NCBI GenBank assembly: GCA_029204225.1
Contig: CM055099.1
Coordinates: 55,924,386-55,988,385, forward strand
Length of the DNA: 64,000 nucleotides
Direction: 5' to 3'
Origin: Diphasiastrum complanatum
Taxonomy: Eukaryota > Streptophyta > Lycopodiopsida > Lycopodiales > Lycopodiaceae
In this document: piece after piece, positions 44,044 to 56,600 of the stretch
Layout: the number at the start of each line of letters is the position of its first letter
Position numbering within the stretch: the first letter of the stretch is position 1
Notes under the pieces: generated by a model
The model's input: only the letters and a program-made list of their open reading frames with translations
What the model was told of the DNA's origin: nothing
Database searches by the model: none
Translations under genes and position numbers: made by a program

Positions 44044-46219
44044 ACAATCAGTAATTTGGACATCTAAAAAAGAGTTTTGCAATAAAAACACTACCATCAA
44101 TTTGATTTTTTACATTATTGGAAGTAGTTGTAAATCCACGATTGGTGAACAATACACATTGACATATTTTAAGTTAAAGAGAATAAAAATTTCATTCCAT
44201 GAGCTAATAATAAATGACCGAGTCTTTTTTAGAGAGACATTACTACAAAAGAAAACTAAAATCCCCTTCATGGAATTGTATGTTTATAGAGTTGGAACTA
44301 TATGGTGGCCCTCAAGAAATTGTTACTATTCTATTCAAATATATTATAACTACATGTGGTTACTTATGATTACATATGTTCATTTGTTCTATTTTTTGTT
44401 TTTTCTTACATAAATTTTGTCAGCCAATGCAATATATACATTTGTACATTTGGATGAATAGGGCGTAAGCCAACATATCGCACCACCAAGAATTGAGACT
44501 ATCCATTTGAACACTCAATCCATTTGAACAACAGTGGATTGTTTGTTCTTGTAATAGTTCTATAATTGAAACTTACATGCATACTCATTTTACATGTTCT
44601 TTGTTTTTTTGTTTCAATGAGAGATATACAATAATTTTTCAGACATCTATAGTATAATTGAAAATCTAGATTTTGTATTTGTAATTTAAGACTTTGCCAT
44701 GATTATTTTGTGAATATAATGCTCAGATATTTTTTTACTAATTTTTTTATAGGTAAAGTCTCAATAATTTTGTACTTTTTTTTTAGCAATGAATTTGGCA
44801 TGAAAAAAATCACAAAGTGTCAATATTTGACTAAATATTTCAAAACTTGTAGAAAAGCTAAGTTTCTTGAGGGAATCTTGAATAGGTAACGTGCAACATT
44901 ACCTATTCAATACGCAACAATGTTGAAAATCAACCCGCACGATTGAGAAGGAAAGATATCGTAGCAAAGCAACATGATGAGTGTGCTTTGTAGGGTATCT
45001 ATATAATAGTAGTGAGGCTTTGGAAGCACTCGTTGGATTGAGTTGCAAGATTAGAGATCTTGTACATCGACTTACATAGAATATATATGCTTGCACATGA
45101 GAGCATATTGGACATAGATGTGTGCCATAATATTGGAGTTGGATTGGATAATCTAACATGAAGATCGATGGTGTAGCAGTGTATCTATAGGTGACAAACG
45201 TGCTAGTATGATGCGATACCATCTTGGGAAAGAATTAGTCATGTGTTTGACATTTTATCATTCATGTTGGTTTGCATGGATCTGTTTGCTTGCATGTAAC
45301 CTTGTCATAAAGTCTAAATCAGGGTCAATGTATTATTGATTATGCATATGCTACTCAAAAGCAAATTAATCTTTGGAATGCTTAGTGACTTGTTGATTAT
45401 GTTTACTAGTTGTTTATTTTTTGAGGGTATAGTCTTATGGTGATAGTAATATTTTCTCAGATTTAGCCATAGTTGCTTAATGTTGTCAACTTTATAGGTT
45501 TATGCTTGTAAATGCCTGATAGGATGCCAGCCTAGCCAGATGGAGAGTGATAGTCTCATGGTGGCAGAGGAATATCCTCATGTTGAGCCACATCACTCAT
45601 GTTTGTCGACTTGTGTGCAAGTTAGAAGGGACAAGTTAGTTGTGAGTGCAAGCATTGTATGTGTGTGATACCTTGTGGTTTGTTGGTGTTCTTGAGTGTG
45701 AGTCAAGTACATAGTAGTAGAAATGTGCATGACATCTTTGTGGACACTCCAGACATTGCTACAGATCTTTTGTTTTACTCCTATCGCATTTGAGCTTAAG
45801 GGAGAGTTTTAGAAACTAGATTTAATTCATATAAACTCAAGTGTGATTGTGCAACTAAGTAGATTTTCTATATTTAATAGTGATCAAGACTTGACTCACT
45901 ATTGACACATTTATCGGGCACGTAGCTGGCTACTTGGATTAGTTGGGTAGCAACACCTATAGAAAAATGAGGTGTACATTAGTTTTTTTTACTACATTTG
46001 ATATGCTTAGAGGCATATCCTAAGTTCATCAATATTTTTGGCCCATATAAGGCCTACTTAGTTGGACAAATATTAATTTAGATTGGGGCTTTTTCTATAT
46101 GCATAGTGTTTTCTTGTAATAGAGCAAGTTATGCCACTTTGAGAGCTTGAAGTGCTTGAGCTATAATGATTGTGGTGCATGATCTACATGTTGCACTAGT
46201 TCTTGTATAATTTTCCATA
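44044..46219. other. AT-rich intergenic DNA, nothing recognised
   Basis: No domain, LTR or RNA gene seen. Several short frames (for example 44102-44413) have no protein-like signature. Confidence 0.55.
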
Positions 46220-46942
46220 TTTTTTAGTACATCTTCCATCTAACAAGAAAGCTATTGGTTGTAAATTTATCTTTGGAACAAACCATAACCAAGAGGTCAA
46301 TCAACAAGTTTAAGACTCTGCTATGTGCAAAAGGATATGCTCAATGGTTAAAGGTTCAGATGATGAAAATACCTTTTCACCCATAGGAAAAATGACTACC
46401 ATAAAGATCTTGATTGCTTTGTCTTCACATTTTAATTGGATGCTTTTTCAAAATTTGTCTTTTTTTGTGGTTACCTTTAGGAGGAGATTTACAGTCATAA
46501 ACATGAAGGCTTCATCAAGCATGGTGATGAAGACAATGTTTTCTTGCTAAGAAAGAACTTGTATGGCCTAGAACAAGCTTCAATTTCATGTCATTTTTGG
46601 CTTAAAACCTTCCTTCTATCACTTGGATTTACTTTAGGTGACTTTGATCCATTATTGTACTTCAAGTTTTATGATGGTGATGTTGTAATCCTTGTACTTA
46701 TTTAGATAACATAAGATTTTGTCGAAATAATGTCAATCTCATTGAAGATGCTAAATTGGCATTGTGTAAGAAATTTAAATTGCAAGATCTTGGCTCCTTA
46801 CACTACATTTTGGGCATTGAGGTAGTTAGGACTTGTAGTTATAGTTTTATTTGTCAATCCAAATATGGTACTTCAAATTTTCAATATGGCTACGCACAAG
46901 AAAATAGAAACTCCAATGGATGATCATGTAAGAGGTCCAAAT
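46220..46942 (+). pseudogene. old copia J RT fragment, left part
   Basis: Degenerate RT: NKKAIGCKFIF (compare CKWIFK), ENTFSPIGKMTTIKILIALS with HFNWMLFQ, DFDPLLYFKFYDGDVVILVL, then HKKIETPMDDHVRGPN. Many stops and frameshifts. Interrupted at 46942 by element F; the same RT continues at 59008. Confidence 0.85.
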
Positions 46943-47775
46943 TGTGAAAAATGCAAAAATAAGCTTGGTAGAGGCCAAAAATCTTGTATATAGGATGATT
47001 AAACATGTGTGGAGTCTGTTCTCACATGTGAAAATAGTATACTTGTCATGTACCATAATTATATAGGTTGTACATATAATTTAATTCAAGTTCTAGTGGC
47101 TAAAAAGGCCAAAAACTAGTTTTCTAGACATATGACACATGGCATCAATCTATTGATTGCATGAGCCACATCCTTTGGTTAGGTGTCATATCCCATGTGT
47201 AGAGGACATCTCACATGTGTGGAATAAGCTGAAGTAGGCGAATTTTGACTTCTAGAAGATTTCCAAGTAGATCTCCATATAGAAGGAAAATGGACCAAAA
47301 GTGCTCAAAATAGAAGGTTTTGTCCAAGTGTCAGTTTTGCATGATGAATCATCATATGACAAAGCACCTTCACACATGTGGGATCAGAGGGATGATCAGT
47401 ACCACGAGCTCCCACTTATTGTATATATAGAGCCACATTTGGCCATAATCAATGTGAGACACCAATCTTGGTTTTGGAAGCAATTTTGAGTGATTCTCTC
47501 CATTTGTCTACATTTGTTTTGATTGTTTTGAGGTGCTATCAATGTGTACTTGATTTTTAGGTTGGAGTCCGTACTCATACAGGGTTTCACACGTGGGAAA
47601 CCAGAAAGTACACCTACCTTCAATTAATGATTGTTCTTGTTAGGATTTTGTGTCTAGAATTGATCTAGATTGATCTTAATCTCAAGTAGATTGATAGATC
47701 AAGTAATCTGACAACCAATCCCTCTTGAGGATCAGATTAAGATCCACTCTTGGTCCTTTTTGTACTTTTTCCACA
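46943..47775 (+). repeat. 5' LTR of copia F
   Basis: 833 bp, TGTGAAAAATGCAAAAATAAG to TTTTTCCACA. It contains CACACGTGGG at 47584 about 20 bp after CCGTAC, and a TATATATAG box near 47422. Confidence 0.92.
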
Positions 47776-48305
47776 TGGTATCAGAACCTAGTACAAGAGG
47801 TTTTGTTGAAATTGATAGGGTTAATCCAAATCAAAGCCAAAATTAGCAGTTTTTTGGAAACTAGTCAAATTTTGTGTAGCGAGTTGGATTTGATAGCTAT
47901 TCTCAAAATTTTTGGTCCAGATCTTGTTGTGGGCTGTAGGAACCCTTTTCACACGTGTGAGGCCGTACAACTCCGGTTTCGACTGAGAAATTTCAAAAAC
48001 TTGTAGAATTTGACTCACATACCCAATTTGAGTGATTTTTGGTGCAAAATCAAGCATTTTCTATAGAGAGTCTAATCCCTTAATTAGTTCTTGGATTAGA
48101 TCATCCAAAAAATTAAAATTGAAGCTTGAATGAGGTGCATTAATTGATCTACTCTGATTTTTTGATTGTATGTTGAAGTTGAAGAGAGAAATTGCTAAAA
48201 ATCATAGATTAAGGAGTGATTTTGCAAGGTTGAGACTAGAATCTAAATTTCCATCATTCTAGATTGGTTCATGAGTGATAGGATTGAGTCTATAAGCTTT
48301 CTAAA

Positions 48306-49820
48306 TTGCTAGAAGACTTTAGGTTCAGATCTCTTAGAGAAACCATAAGAGTTTCTAGTGCTTTTTCACATTCAAAAATGCAATCAATGGGTGGTTTTTT
48401 GCTTGAAGCTAGTGAAAGACTTGCATCCACTAATTATGCTACTTGGATAGTTCGAATGGAGTCTTTGCTTGTACTTCATGATCTTTATGACATAGTACTT
48501 GAGGTGGAAGTAGAACCTCAAGGAGAAGTTGAATTGGCTAAGTACAAAAAGAGATGTAGAGTTGCATTACACTGCATAAAAATGAATGTAAGTAATGAAC
48601 TTTTGAAAGAAATCTCATCTTGTACCACATCCAAAGAGGCATGGGATTCATTAAAAGCCATTTATGGATCCAAGAACACTTCAAGGATACTCATGCTTAG
48701 GAATCAAATCCTTCAAAGCATGAAAGGAAGTAGTGAAAGTGCCCAAAATTATGTCTTTAGGATCAAATCTTTGAATAAAGAGTTGTCTTCTATAGATGAT
48801 AAAATCAAAGATGATGAATTAGTTTAAATCATTTTGAATGGATTAGGAGATGATTATTCCAATCTTGTTCAAACCTTTGCTATTCAAGATTCACTTCCTA
48901 GTATTGAAAAACTTCAAAGTGTGCTTGTTAGTGAGGAGAGTAGAATGCTTCATATCAAAAGTAGGATGAGTTCCTTATCTTTGAATGATGGTGATGAAAA
49001 AGCTAACTTTTCTTTGAAAGGCAAGAAGAAGAAGTTTCCATCCAAGAAGACTCAAGACATGGGGATGGAGAACAAAGATGGAGCGTCAAGTTCCAAAGGC
49101 AAGAAGAAGCTAAAGTGTTTCTTTTGTGGAAAAAAGGGACATTTTGCATCCGAGTGCTACAAGAAGAAGAATGCCCAAGAGAAGGACAATCAAGGCAATC
49201 TTGTGCTTGAGGAGGAGGAAGAAGGCAATCTATCTTTGATGGTATCCTCACCACAAACATCTAATCAAGACACTTGGTGGATTGATAGTGGGGCAAGCTC
49301 TCACATGACTCACCAAAAAGACTACTTTTCTAATCTACTTTCTTACAATAGTTCTAAGAGATTTATCTTCACTGCAAGTGATCAAGAATGTGAGACTGTA
49401 GGTGTTGGATCCATTCCTTTATGTCTAGGATCATCCAAAAAAGTAGATCTAGGCAATGTTCTTTATATACCTTCAATTACAAAGAACTTGTTGAGTGTAG
49501 GACAACTTATGGATACTAGATTAGATGTACATTTCATGCATGGAGCATGTTCTATCTTGAAAGATGAAAAATGTATCGCTAGTGGTTTCAAGCAAGGGAG
49601 GTTATTCAAATTGGATGCTAATGTGATGGTTGGAAGTGTGAACATGGCAAGGGAGGAGCTCACTCAAGTGGAATTATGGCACAAAAGGTTAGGCCATCCT
49701 AACTACAAAGCTATGGAGACCATTTTGACAAAGGAGCTAGCAAGAGGACTTCCCAAAATCATATCCAAGTGTGGCAAGCTTTGTGAAGCTTCCTTTCAAG
49801 AGATCTTTGATAAGATCTAA
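48306..49820 (+). pseudogene. copia F gag-protease with a stop in gag
   Basis: The likely gag start is ATG 48378 (MQSMGGFLLEASERL). NYATWIVRMESLLVLHDLYD, HCIKMNVSNELLKEISSCTT. A TAA at 48825-48827 stands where Gln is expected (DELV stop IILNGLGDDYSN). It continues to the CCHC knuckle CFFCGKKGHFASEC, the protease WWIDSGASSHMTHQKDYFSN, and LWHKRLGHPNYKAMETILTK up to a deletion after LCEA near 49790. Confidence 0.92.
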
Positions 49821-52297
49821 CTCTCCTCTTAGCCTTATACACTCGGATGTTCATTCATTTTCACATGAATCAAATGGTGGAGCTCTAATGTATGTCACTT
49901 TTATATGATGATAAATCAAGATACTCTTGGGTTTATCTCTTGTCTAAGAAAAGTGAAGTTTTTGAGTCCTTTGTAAAGTTCAAAACTCTTGTGGAAAAGC
50001 AACTTAATACTAGCTTGAAAGTATTAAGAAGTGATAATGGAGGGGAGTACATCTCCAATAGGATGAAAGAGTTTGTGAAACTAATGGCATAAAGAAAGAG
50101 TTTACTTGTACATATACTCCACAACAAAATAGAGTAGCTGAGAGAAAGAATAGGACACTATGTGAGTGTGCTAAAGCTATGAGATTAGATGCATCTCTTT
50201 CTATTTCATTTTGGGGAGAAGCTATTTTATGTGCAAATTTTCTTTGTAATAGAATGACTAATAATGCCATTAAAGGACTTACACCTTATGAAGTATTGTT
50301 TGGCAAAAAGCCAAATCTTAGTGATTTGAAAGTTTTTGGATGTACTTGTTATGTAAATATTCCTTTAGAAACAAGGAAAAAGGAAGATGCCACTTCTTTC
50401 AAAGGCATCTTTGTTGGTTATAGTGAAAGTAAGAAAGCCTATAGGATATATGATCCTATTACAAAAAAAAGTTGTTGCTAGTAGAGATGTACTTTTTGAT
50501 GAATCTCTCCAAGCCAAAGGAAAGGTGACTTCCAACAACACTCAACTTGTCAATGATCATGCTATGGCCGAGGAGGAGCTTCATGAAGATGAAGACCAAG
50601 TGGAACCTACTCCAAGTCCAAGGGTGCCAAGAAGATCGACAAGGACAAGGATTGAGCCATCAAGGCTCACTTATAGTGACAAAGGGGAGCAAAAAGAAGA
50701 TTCTCAACTATTCAACTCTTATACTTTCTTGACTACTATGCTTGAAGAACCAACTAGTTTTGAGGAAGCAAATAAGTCTCAATATTGGAGGAAAGCTATG
50801 CAAGTAGAGTTTGATGAATTAATGGAAAATCAAACTTGGAAACTTGTTGATTTACCTTATGGAAAGAAGCCTCTTACTTGTAAATGGATATATAGATTGA
50901 AATATAATCAAGATGGTTCCATTCATAAGTACAAAGCTAGACTTGTAGCGAAAGGTTTTTTGCAAGTCAAAGGCATAGATTATGATGAAACCTTTGCACC
51001 TGTTGCAAAGCTTGTGACCATTAGATTAATCATATGTCTTGCAACTTCTTTCAAATGGGAGCTCTTTCAACTTAATGTGACAAATGCTTTCTTAAATGGA
51101 TTCTTGGAAGAGGAAATCTACATGTGCCAACCCGAGGGCTTCATCAAAGATGGAGAAGAAGACAAGGTGTGTCTCTTGAAGAAGAGTCTTTATGGACTCA
51201 AGCAAGCACCAAGAGCATGGTACTCTAGGTTGCATTCCTATCTTATTTCCATTGGATTTGTTGTAAGTTCTTATGAACCATCATTTTACTACAAATGTAA
51301 TGATGGAAAGATCATTATCTTAGTTTTATATGTTGATGACATTATACTCACTGGAAATGATCTAGATGGCATTAAGAATGTAAAAGTTTCCTTGTCTAGT
51401 GAATTTAAGATGGTAGATCTAGGACTTCTTAAAGTTATACTTGGAATAGAAGTCACTAGAAGTAATGATTTTACCTTCATATGTCAATCTAAGTATGCTA
51501 GATCAATCTTAGCAAGATTTGGCATGATTGATTGTAAAGGAGTTGAAACTCCTATGGAACTAAGTGTAAAAGGTTCTAAGGAAAGTGATGAAGCATCCTT
51601 TGAGGACATCACTACCTATAGAATGCTTATTGGTTCCTTGATATACTTAACTATCACTAGACCAGATCTTAGTTTTTGTGTTGGCAAGTTGAGTCAATAC
51701 ATGCAAAGTCCATTAATATGTCATTGGAAAGGAGCAAAAAGGGTGTTAAGGTACATCTCGGCTACAAAAGACTTTGGCATAGTTCATGAAAGGACTAATA
51801 TTTTTTTGAGAGCATATTCGGACTCAAGTTTTGCAGGTGACAAGATGGATAGAAGATCCATAAGTGCATTTGCTACATTCTTATGTGGAGGAGTTATATC
51901 TTGGCTTTCCAAAAAACAAGATACCATCTCTCTTTCATCAACAGAATCCGAATATAAAGCTATGACAACAACAACAAAGGAGGTTCTTTGGCTTAAAAGG
52001 CTTTTGGAGGAGCTACATGTGATCAAGGATGAAGATATTCCATGCATATACTGTGATAATCAAGCAGCCCAACAACTTACAAACAATCCAGTCTTCCATG
52101 CTCGAACAAAGCACATCGAGATTGCACATCATTTCGTGAGGGAGAAAGTGCAAGAAAAGGAGATCAAGCTTATTCATGTTTCATCATCAGATTGCATTGC
52201 TGATATACTCACCAAGGCATTGCCTAAAGATCCATTTATAAAATTAAGATTGGCTCTTGGAGTTATAGATAGATCTATGCTAGATTTACCAAGCTAG
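49821..52297 (+). pseudogene. copia F integrase-RT-RNase H, frameshifted
   Basis: Frame changes near 49905, 50080 and in an A run at 50462-50470. Integrase: SRYSWVYLLSKKSEVFESFV, RSDNGGEYIS, then TPQQNRVAERKN (Arg for the usual Gly). The last open frame (to 52297) is long and clean: KGIDYDETFAPVAKLVTIRL, LFQLNVTNAFLNGFLEEEIY, YVDDIILTGND at the active site, RPDLSFCVGKLSQYM, YSDSSFAGDKMDRRSISAFA, STESEYKAMTTTTKEVLW and HARTKHIEIAHHFVREKV, ending SMLDLPS. RT and RNase H residues look intact, but they are out of frame with gag. Confidence 0.93.
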
Positions 52298-52368
52298 ATT
52301 TTTGAGGAGTGTGAAAAATGCAAAAATAAGCTTGGTAGAGGCCAAAAATCTTGCATATAGGATGATTA

Positions 52369-53021
52369 TGTGAAAAATTGTCAACTAGTAGTATTTTCCT
52401 AACTTGAGATTTTGTAGGCCTATGGCCAAATAAAAGTTAGAGATAGGTTCATACATGTATGTAGAGGCCCAAAGTATGTGTACACTACTTTTGAGGTCAC
52501 ATTAATTAGAGGAGGTCGAGTGTGGAGCTCTTCTATTGGCTCATAATTTGGTGCATTCCTATTTGACCAAATTTCTAGGTATATGGGTGAATCCTATTGG
52601 ACCCCAATTTTAGCCTATCATAAGACAAGTGGCCAAGAGGCACTATGGCTGCTATAAATAGCCATCTCCACGAGTATGTACACATCTCATTTTCATTCTA
52701 TTGAATGAATGTTATGCTCTTTGAAGGTCCATCTTCTTCTCTCTCACTTTTTTGTTCATATCTTGCATTCTAGCCACTAGAATTGTGATTTCTTTGTTGC
52801 TATGGCTTCACACGTGTGAAATGCAGGTTGTAGGCTCTGAAGTACGGACAGGGACAGCAAGTTTCTGTTTGTGGAAGCTTATGATCAGATTTTGATGTTT
52901 AGTTGATGTTTAGTATGCTTAACATCACAATTTCTATCATTTTTTCAATCTAGATGTGCATAACTTCCATGGCCAAGATCTTTATGAAACTTTAGCATCT
53001 TTTGGATCTGAGTTTTTCACA
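52369..53021 (+). repeat. 5' LTR of copia E
   Basis: 653 bp, TGTGAAAAATTGTC to TTTTTCACA. TATA box CTATAAATAG at 52652-52661. A perfect 14-bp palindrome TTCACACGTGTGAA at 52807-52820 would lie about 120 nt into the transcript, with GTACGG about 22 bp downstream. Confidence 0.97.
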
Positions 53022-53033
53022 TGGTATCAGAGC
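53022..53033 (+). promoter_or_regulatory. tRNA-Met primer-binding site of copia E
   Basis: TGGTATCAGAGC, directly after the LTR end CACA, complementary to the 3' end of plant initiator tRNA-Met. Confidence 0.93.
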
Positions 53034-53630
53034 ATTAGGCGGCCAAATGTGCAGGTTTTGCCAGATTTAGAAGAGATTTGTGGGCGAGTTTGCTTTTGTA
53101 GCATTCCAATCAAGTTTCTAGCTAAAAATCTTGTTGATTTATGTGTAGAAATTGGATCTTTGTGATCAAAACATCATTTGTATGCATTTCAATTGAAGTA
53201 GGGCGAATTCCCTCTGTACTTATCAGAATAAGGAGACAAAAATTGTTTTGGAAAGAGGGAGATGCAAGATCCAACAAGATCCTATTAGTTTTCCATTCTA
53301 GCATATAGTTTTTTGATTCAATTTCTTGCTTCTTCATGTCAAAAACTTCAAAATTGATGTAACCCTCTGATTTTCAGTTTGCTGAATGATTCAAGAGTGT
53401 ATTTCAATCTTAGGAGTGAGGGAAAAGCAAGTATATTGAGGTTTGGTCTTGGTTTGATCAAGAAATCATAAAACTAGTGGCTAAAATTAAGGAAAAAGTG
53501 AGGAAAAGAGAGAAAAAGTAAGGTTTTAGGTTCCAAATCTTTGTGATTTCTTCTTGTGTTTCATTTGTTGATTCAAGAGAGTGCTTAGTGCATTGGAACA
53601 GGTCAAAGATCAGAGATCAATCATTGCAAC
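53034..53630 (+). other. leader of copia E
   Basis: About 600 bp between primer site and gag ATG; no coding signal. It is likely to contain packaging signals, which cannot be located by eye. Confidence 0.7.
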
Positions 53631-56600
53631 ATGGCTACAAATGGAGGCTACATGTTGGAAAGCAATGATAGGCTTACCTCCCTCAACTATTCTACTTGGA
53701 AAGTAAGGATGGAGTCTTTGCTTGAGATGAATGAGTTGATGGATATTGTTGTAGGTGTGGAGGAGAGACCTTTGGCACCTCAAGAACAATTGAGGTATGA
53801 CAAGAGGGCAAAGAAAGCCCTTCACATGATCAAGATGAATGTGACAAATGAGCTTATCAAAGAGGTTGGTAAGTGCACATCATCTAGTGAAGCTTGGGAA
53901 GCCTTGAAGAAGGTTTATGAATCCAAGTCTACTTCTAGAGTGTTGACTTTAAGAAGGCAAATCTTTTCTTGTATGCAAAAGAAGAGTGAGAATGGACATG
54001 CTTTTGTTTTGAGAGTTAAAGCATTGAATGATGAGTTAGCATGCATTAATGATGGCATAAATAATGAGGAGCTTGTTCAAGTGATTCTCAATGGCTTGTT
54101 GGATGATCATGCTAATCTTGTTCAAAGTTATGCTATCCAAAAATGTTTACCAAGTGTTGGAGACTTGCAAGAGGTCTTGTTGGCTGAAGAATTCAGGTTG
54201 CAAGCAAGAGTGGGAGCATCTTCTACATCTCAAGGAGGAGAAGAGGAGGCAATGTTCTCTAAAGGCAAGTTCAAGGGCAAAGGTAAAAGCAATTGGTCTA
54301 AAGGGCAAGACCAAGGTGAGCACTCTACTTTTGGCAAAAAGAAGGATAGATCTAAGCTAAAATGTTTCTATTGTGGAGTCAAAGGGCATTTTGCTAGTGA
54401 TTGTTTTAAGAAAAAGAGGGATCAAGAGGAAAAGCAAACCAATCTAACTATTGATGAGGGTGGGGATGAGCTTCTTTCAAATGATGCTTTTGTTATGTCA
54501 TCTTGCTTGTTGGCTAATCATGGAGACATTGATCCTTGGTGGATTGATAGTGGAGCCACTTCTCATATGACATATCATAAAGAGTATTTTTCATCTTTAA
54601 TGGCATTTGATGGTGATAGGAAGGTAATCTATACCGCAAATGATGGTGAGTGTGCAATCAAGGGGATTGGCACAATTCCTATTTCACTTTCTACAAATAG
54701 GAATATAGAATTGAAAGATGTTTTGCTCATTCCATCCATTACCAAGAACTTACTTAGTGTAAGCCAAATGCTTGACAAAGGATTCAAAGTTGAGTTTGAT
54801 GGTGATGCTTGCTTGATCAAAAAGGGGTGTAGTATCATTGCAAAAGGGAAAAGGCAAGGGAAATTGTTCAAGCTTGATGCATGTGTTGTTGCTAACCAAG
54901 TTGGATGCATGGCAAATGAACAAATGTCAATTCAAGAGGTATGGCATAAAAGGATGGGACATCTCAACTACAAGGCCTTGGAGGTAATAGCCAAAAAGGA
55001 GGTAGTAAGGGGACTTCCCAAGTCTCTTACTTGCTTGAATCATGTTTGTGAAGAATGTGCTTTGTCTAAATCACATAGATTGCCATATACTAAATCTATA
55101 TCTAGATCTAAGATGCCTTTTTCTCTCTTGCATTCGGATATTCATGGTGTTACTACAATTAGCAATGGAGGTGCTAAGATGTATGTAACTTTCATTGATG
55201 ATTTTAGTAGATTTTGTTGGGTTTATCTACTAAAGAGCAAGGATGAGGTGTTTGATGTGTTTGTCAAGTTCAAAGTTGCTATTGAGACTCAATTTACAAC
55301 CAAAATCAAATGCTTGAGGAGCGACAATGGTGGTGAATACATTTCTAACAAATTCAAAGCCTTTTGCGATGAGCATGGGATCAAGAGGGAGTACACATGT
55401 CCAAGAACACCACAACAAAATGGAGTGGCCGAGAGGAAGAATAGAACCTTGTGTGAGAGTGCAAAGGCAATGAGATTGAATGCTAATCTTCCTAAACCTT
55501 TTTGGAGTGATGCTTTGTTGTGTGCAAATTTCCTATGCAATAGATGGCCAAGTGTTGTATTGGAAGGAAAAACCCCTTTTGAAGCTTTGTTTGGTACGAA
55601 GCCTAATGTCAAGTTTCTAAGAACTTTTGGATGCATTTGCTACTTCAACATTACTCTTGATGATAGAACTAAGGAGGATCCATCTTCAAGAAAGGGCATT
55701 TTTGTTGGTTATAGTGAAGTAAGCAAAGCATATAGGATTTATGTTCCTTCAATCAAGAAAGTGTTCACAAGTAGGGATGTCATTTTTGATGAAGGTAACA
55801 TTCCAAAAGTTGTTTCAAGTGATGATGGTGTTGTTGCAACTAATGTGCTTGATGACAATGGAGTTGATGACACATTGGATGTGGATGTTGAAGAAGCCTC
55901 TTCAAGTCAAATTCCAAGGAGAACTCCAAGGCATAAAGTGAAACCCTCAAGGCTCACTTATGATGGCAAAGGTAAGCAAGTGGTGGATGGATCCAACTAT
56001 GCTTTCCTAACTTCTTTTGATGTACCTTCATGTGTAGATGAAGCAAGGCAAGAAGAGGAATGGATCCAAGCAATGGATCTTGAGTTTGAAGCACTTATGA
56101 AGAACAACACATGGAGATTGGTGGAGCTTCCAAAGGGCAAAAGTGCAATTGGATGCAAATGGATCTTCAAGGTAAAGACAAATCAAGATGGATCTATCAA
56201 CAAGTTGAAGGCAAGGTTGGTGGCTAAAGGTTATGCTCAAGAGCATGGCATTGACTATGAGGAAACCTTTGCACCCGTGGCAAAGATGGTGAGCATAAGA
56301 GTAATCATTTCCCTTGCAACTCTTTATGGATGGGATCTTTGGCAATTAGACATTTCTAATGCTTTCTTGAATGGTGATCTTGAAGAGGAAGTCTACATGG
56401 AGCAACCCGAGAGCTATGTTTCTCATAGCAAGCCTAATCATGTGTGTTTTCTACAAAAAAGTTTGTATGGTCTTAAGCAAGCACCAAGGAGTTGGTATGC
56501 TAGGCTTAACTCTTTTCTACTTTCTCAAAACTTCACTATGAGTGAGTATGATCATTCACTTTACTTTAGAATTAGTGCTAATGATGTTACAATCCTTCTA

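Noticed and set aside
44102-45222. Two frames of about 105 codons in the 44-46 kb gap
   Set aside because: AT-driven, no domain, no homology to the surrounding elements; not supported as genes.
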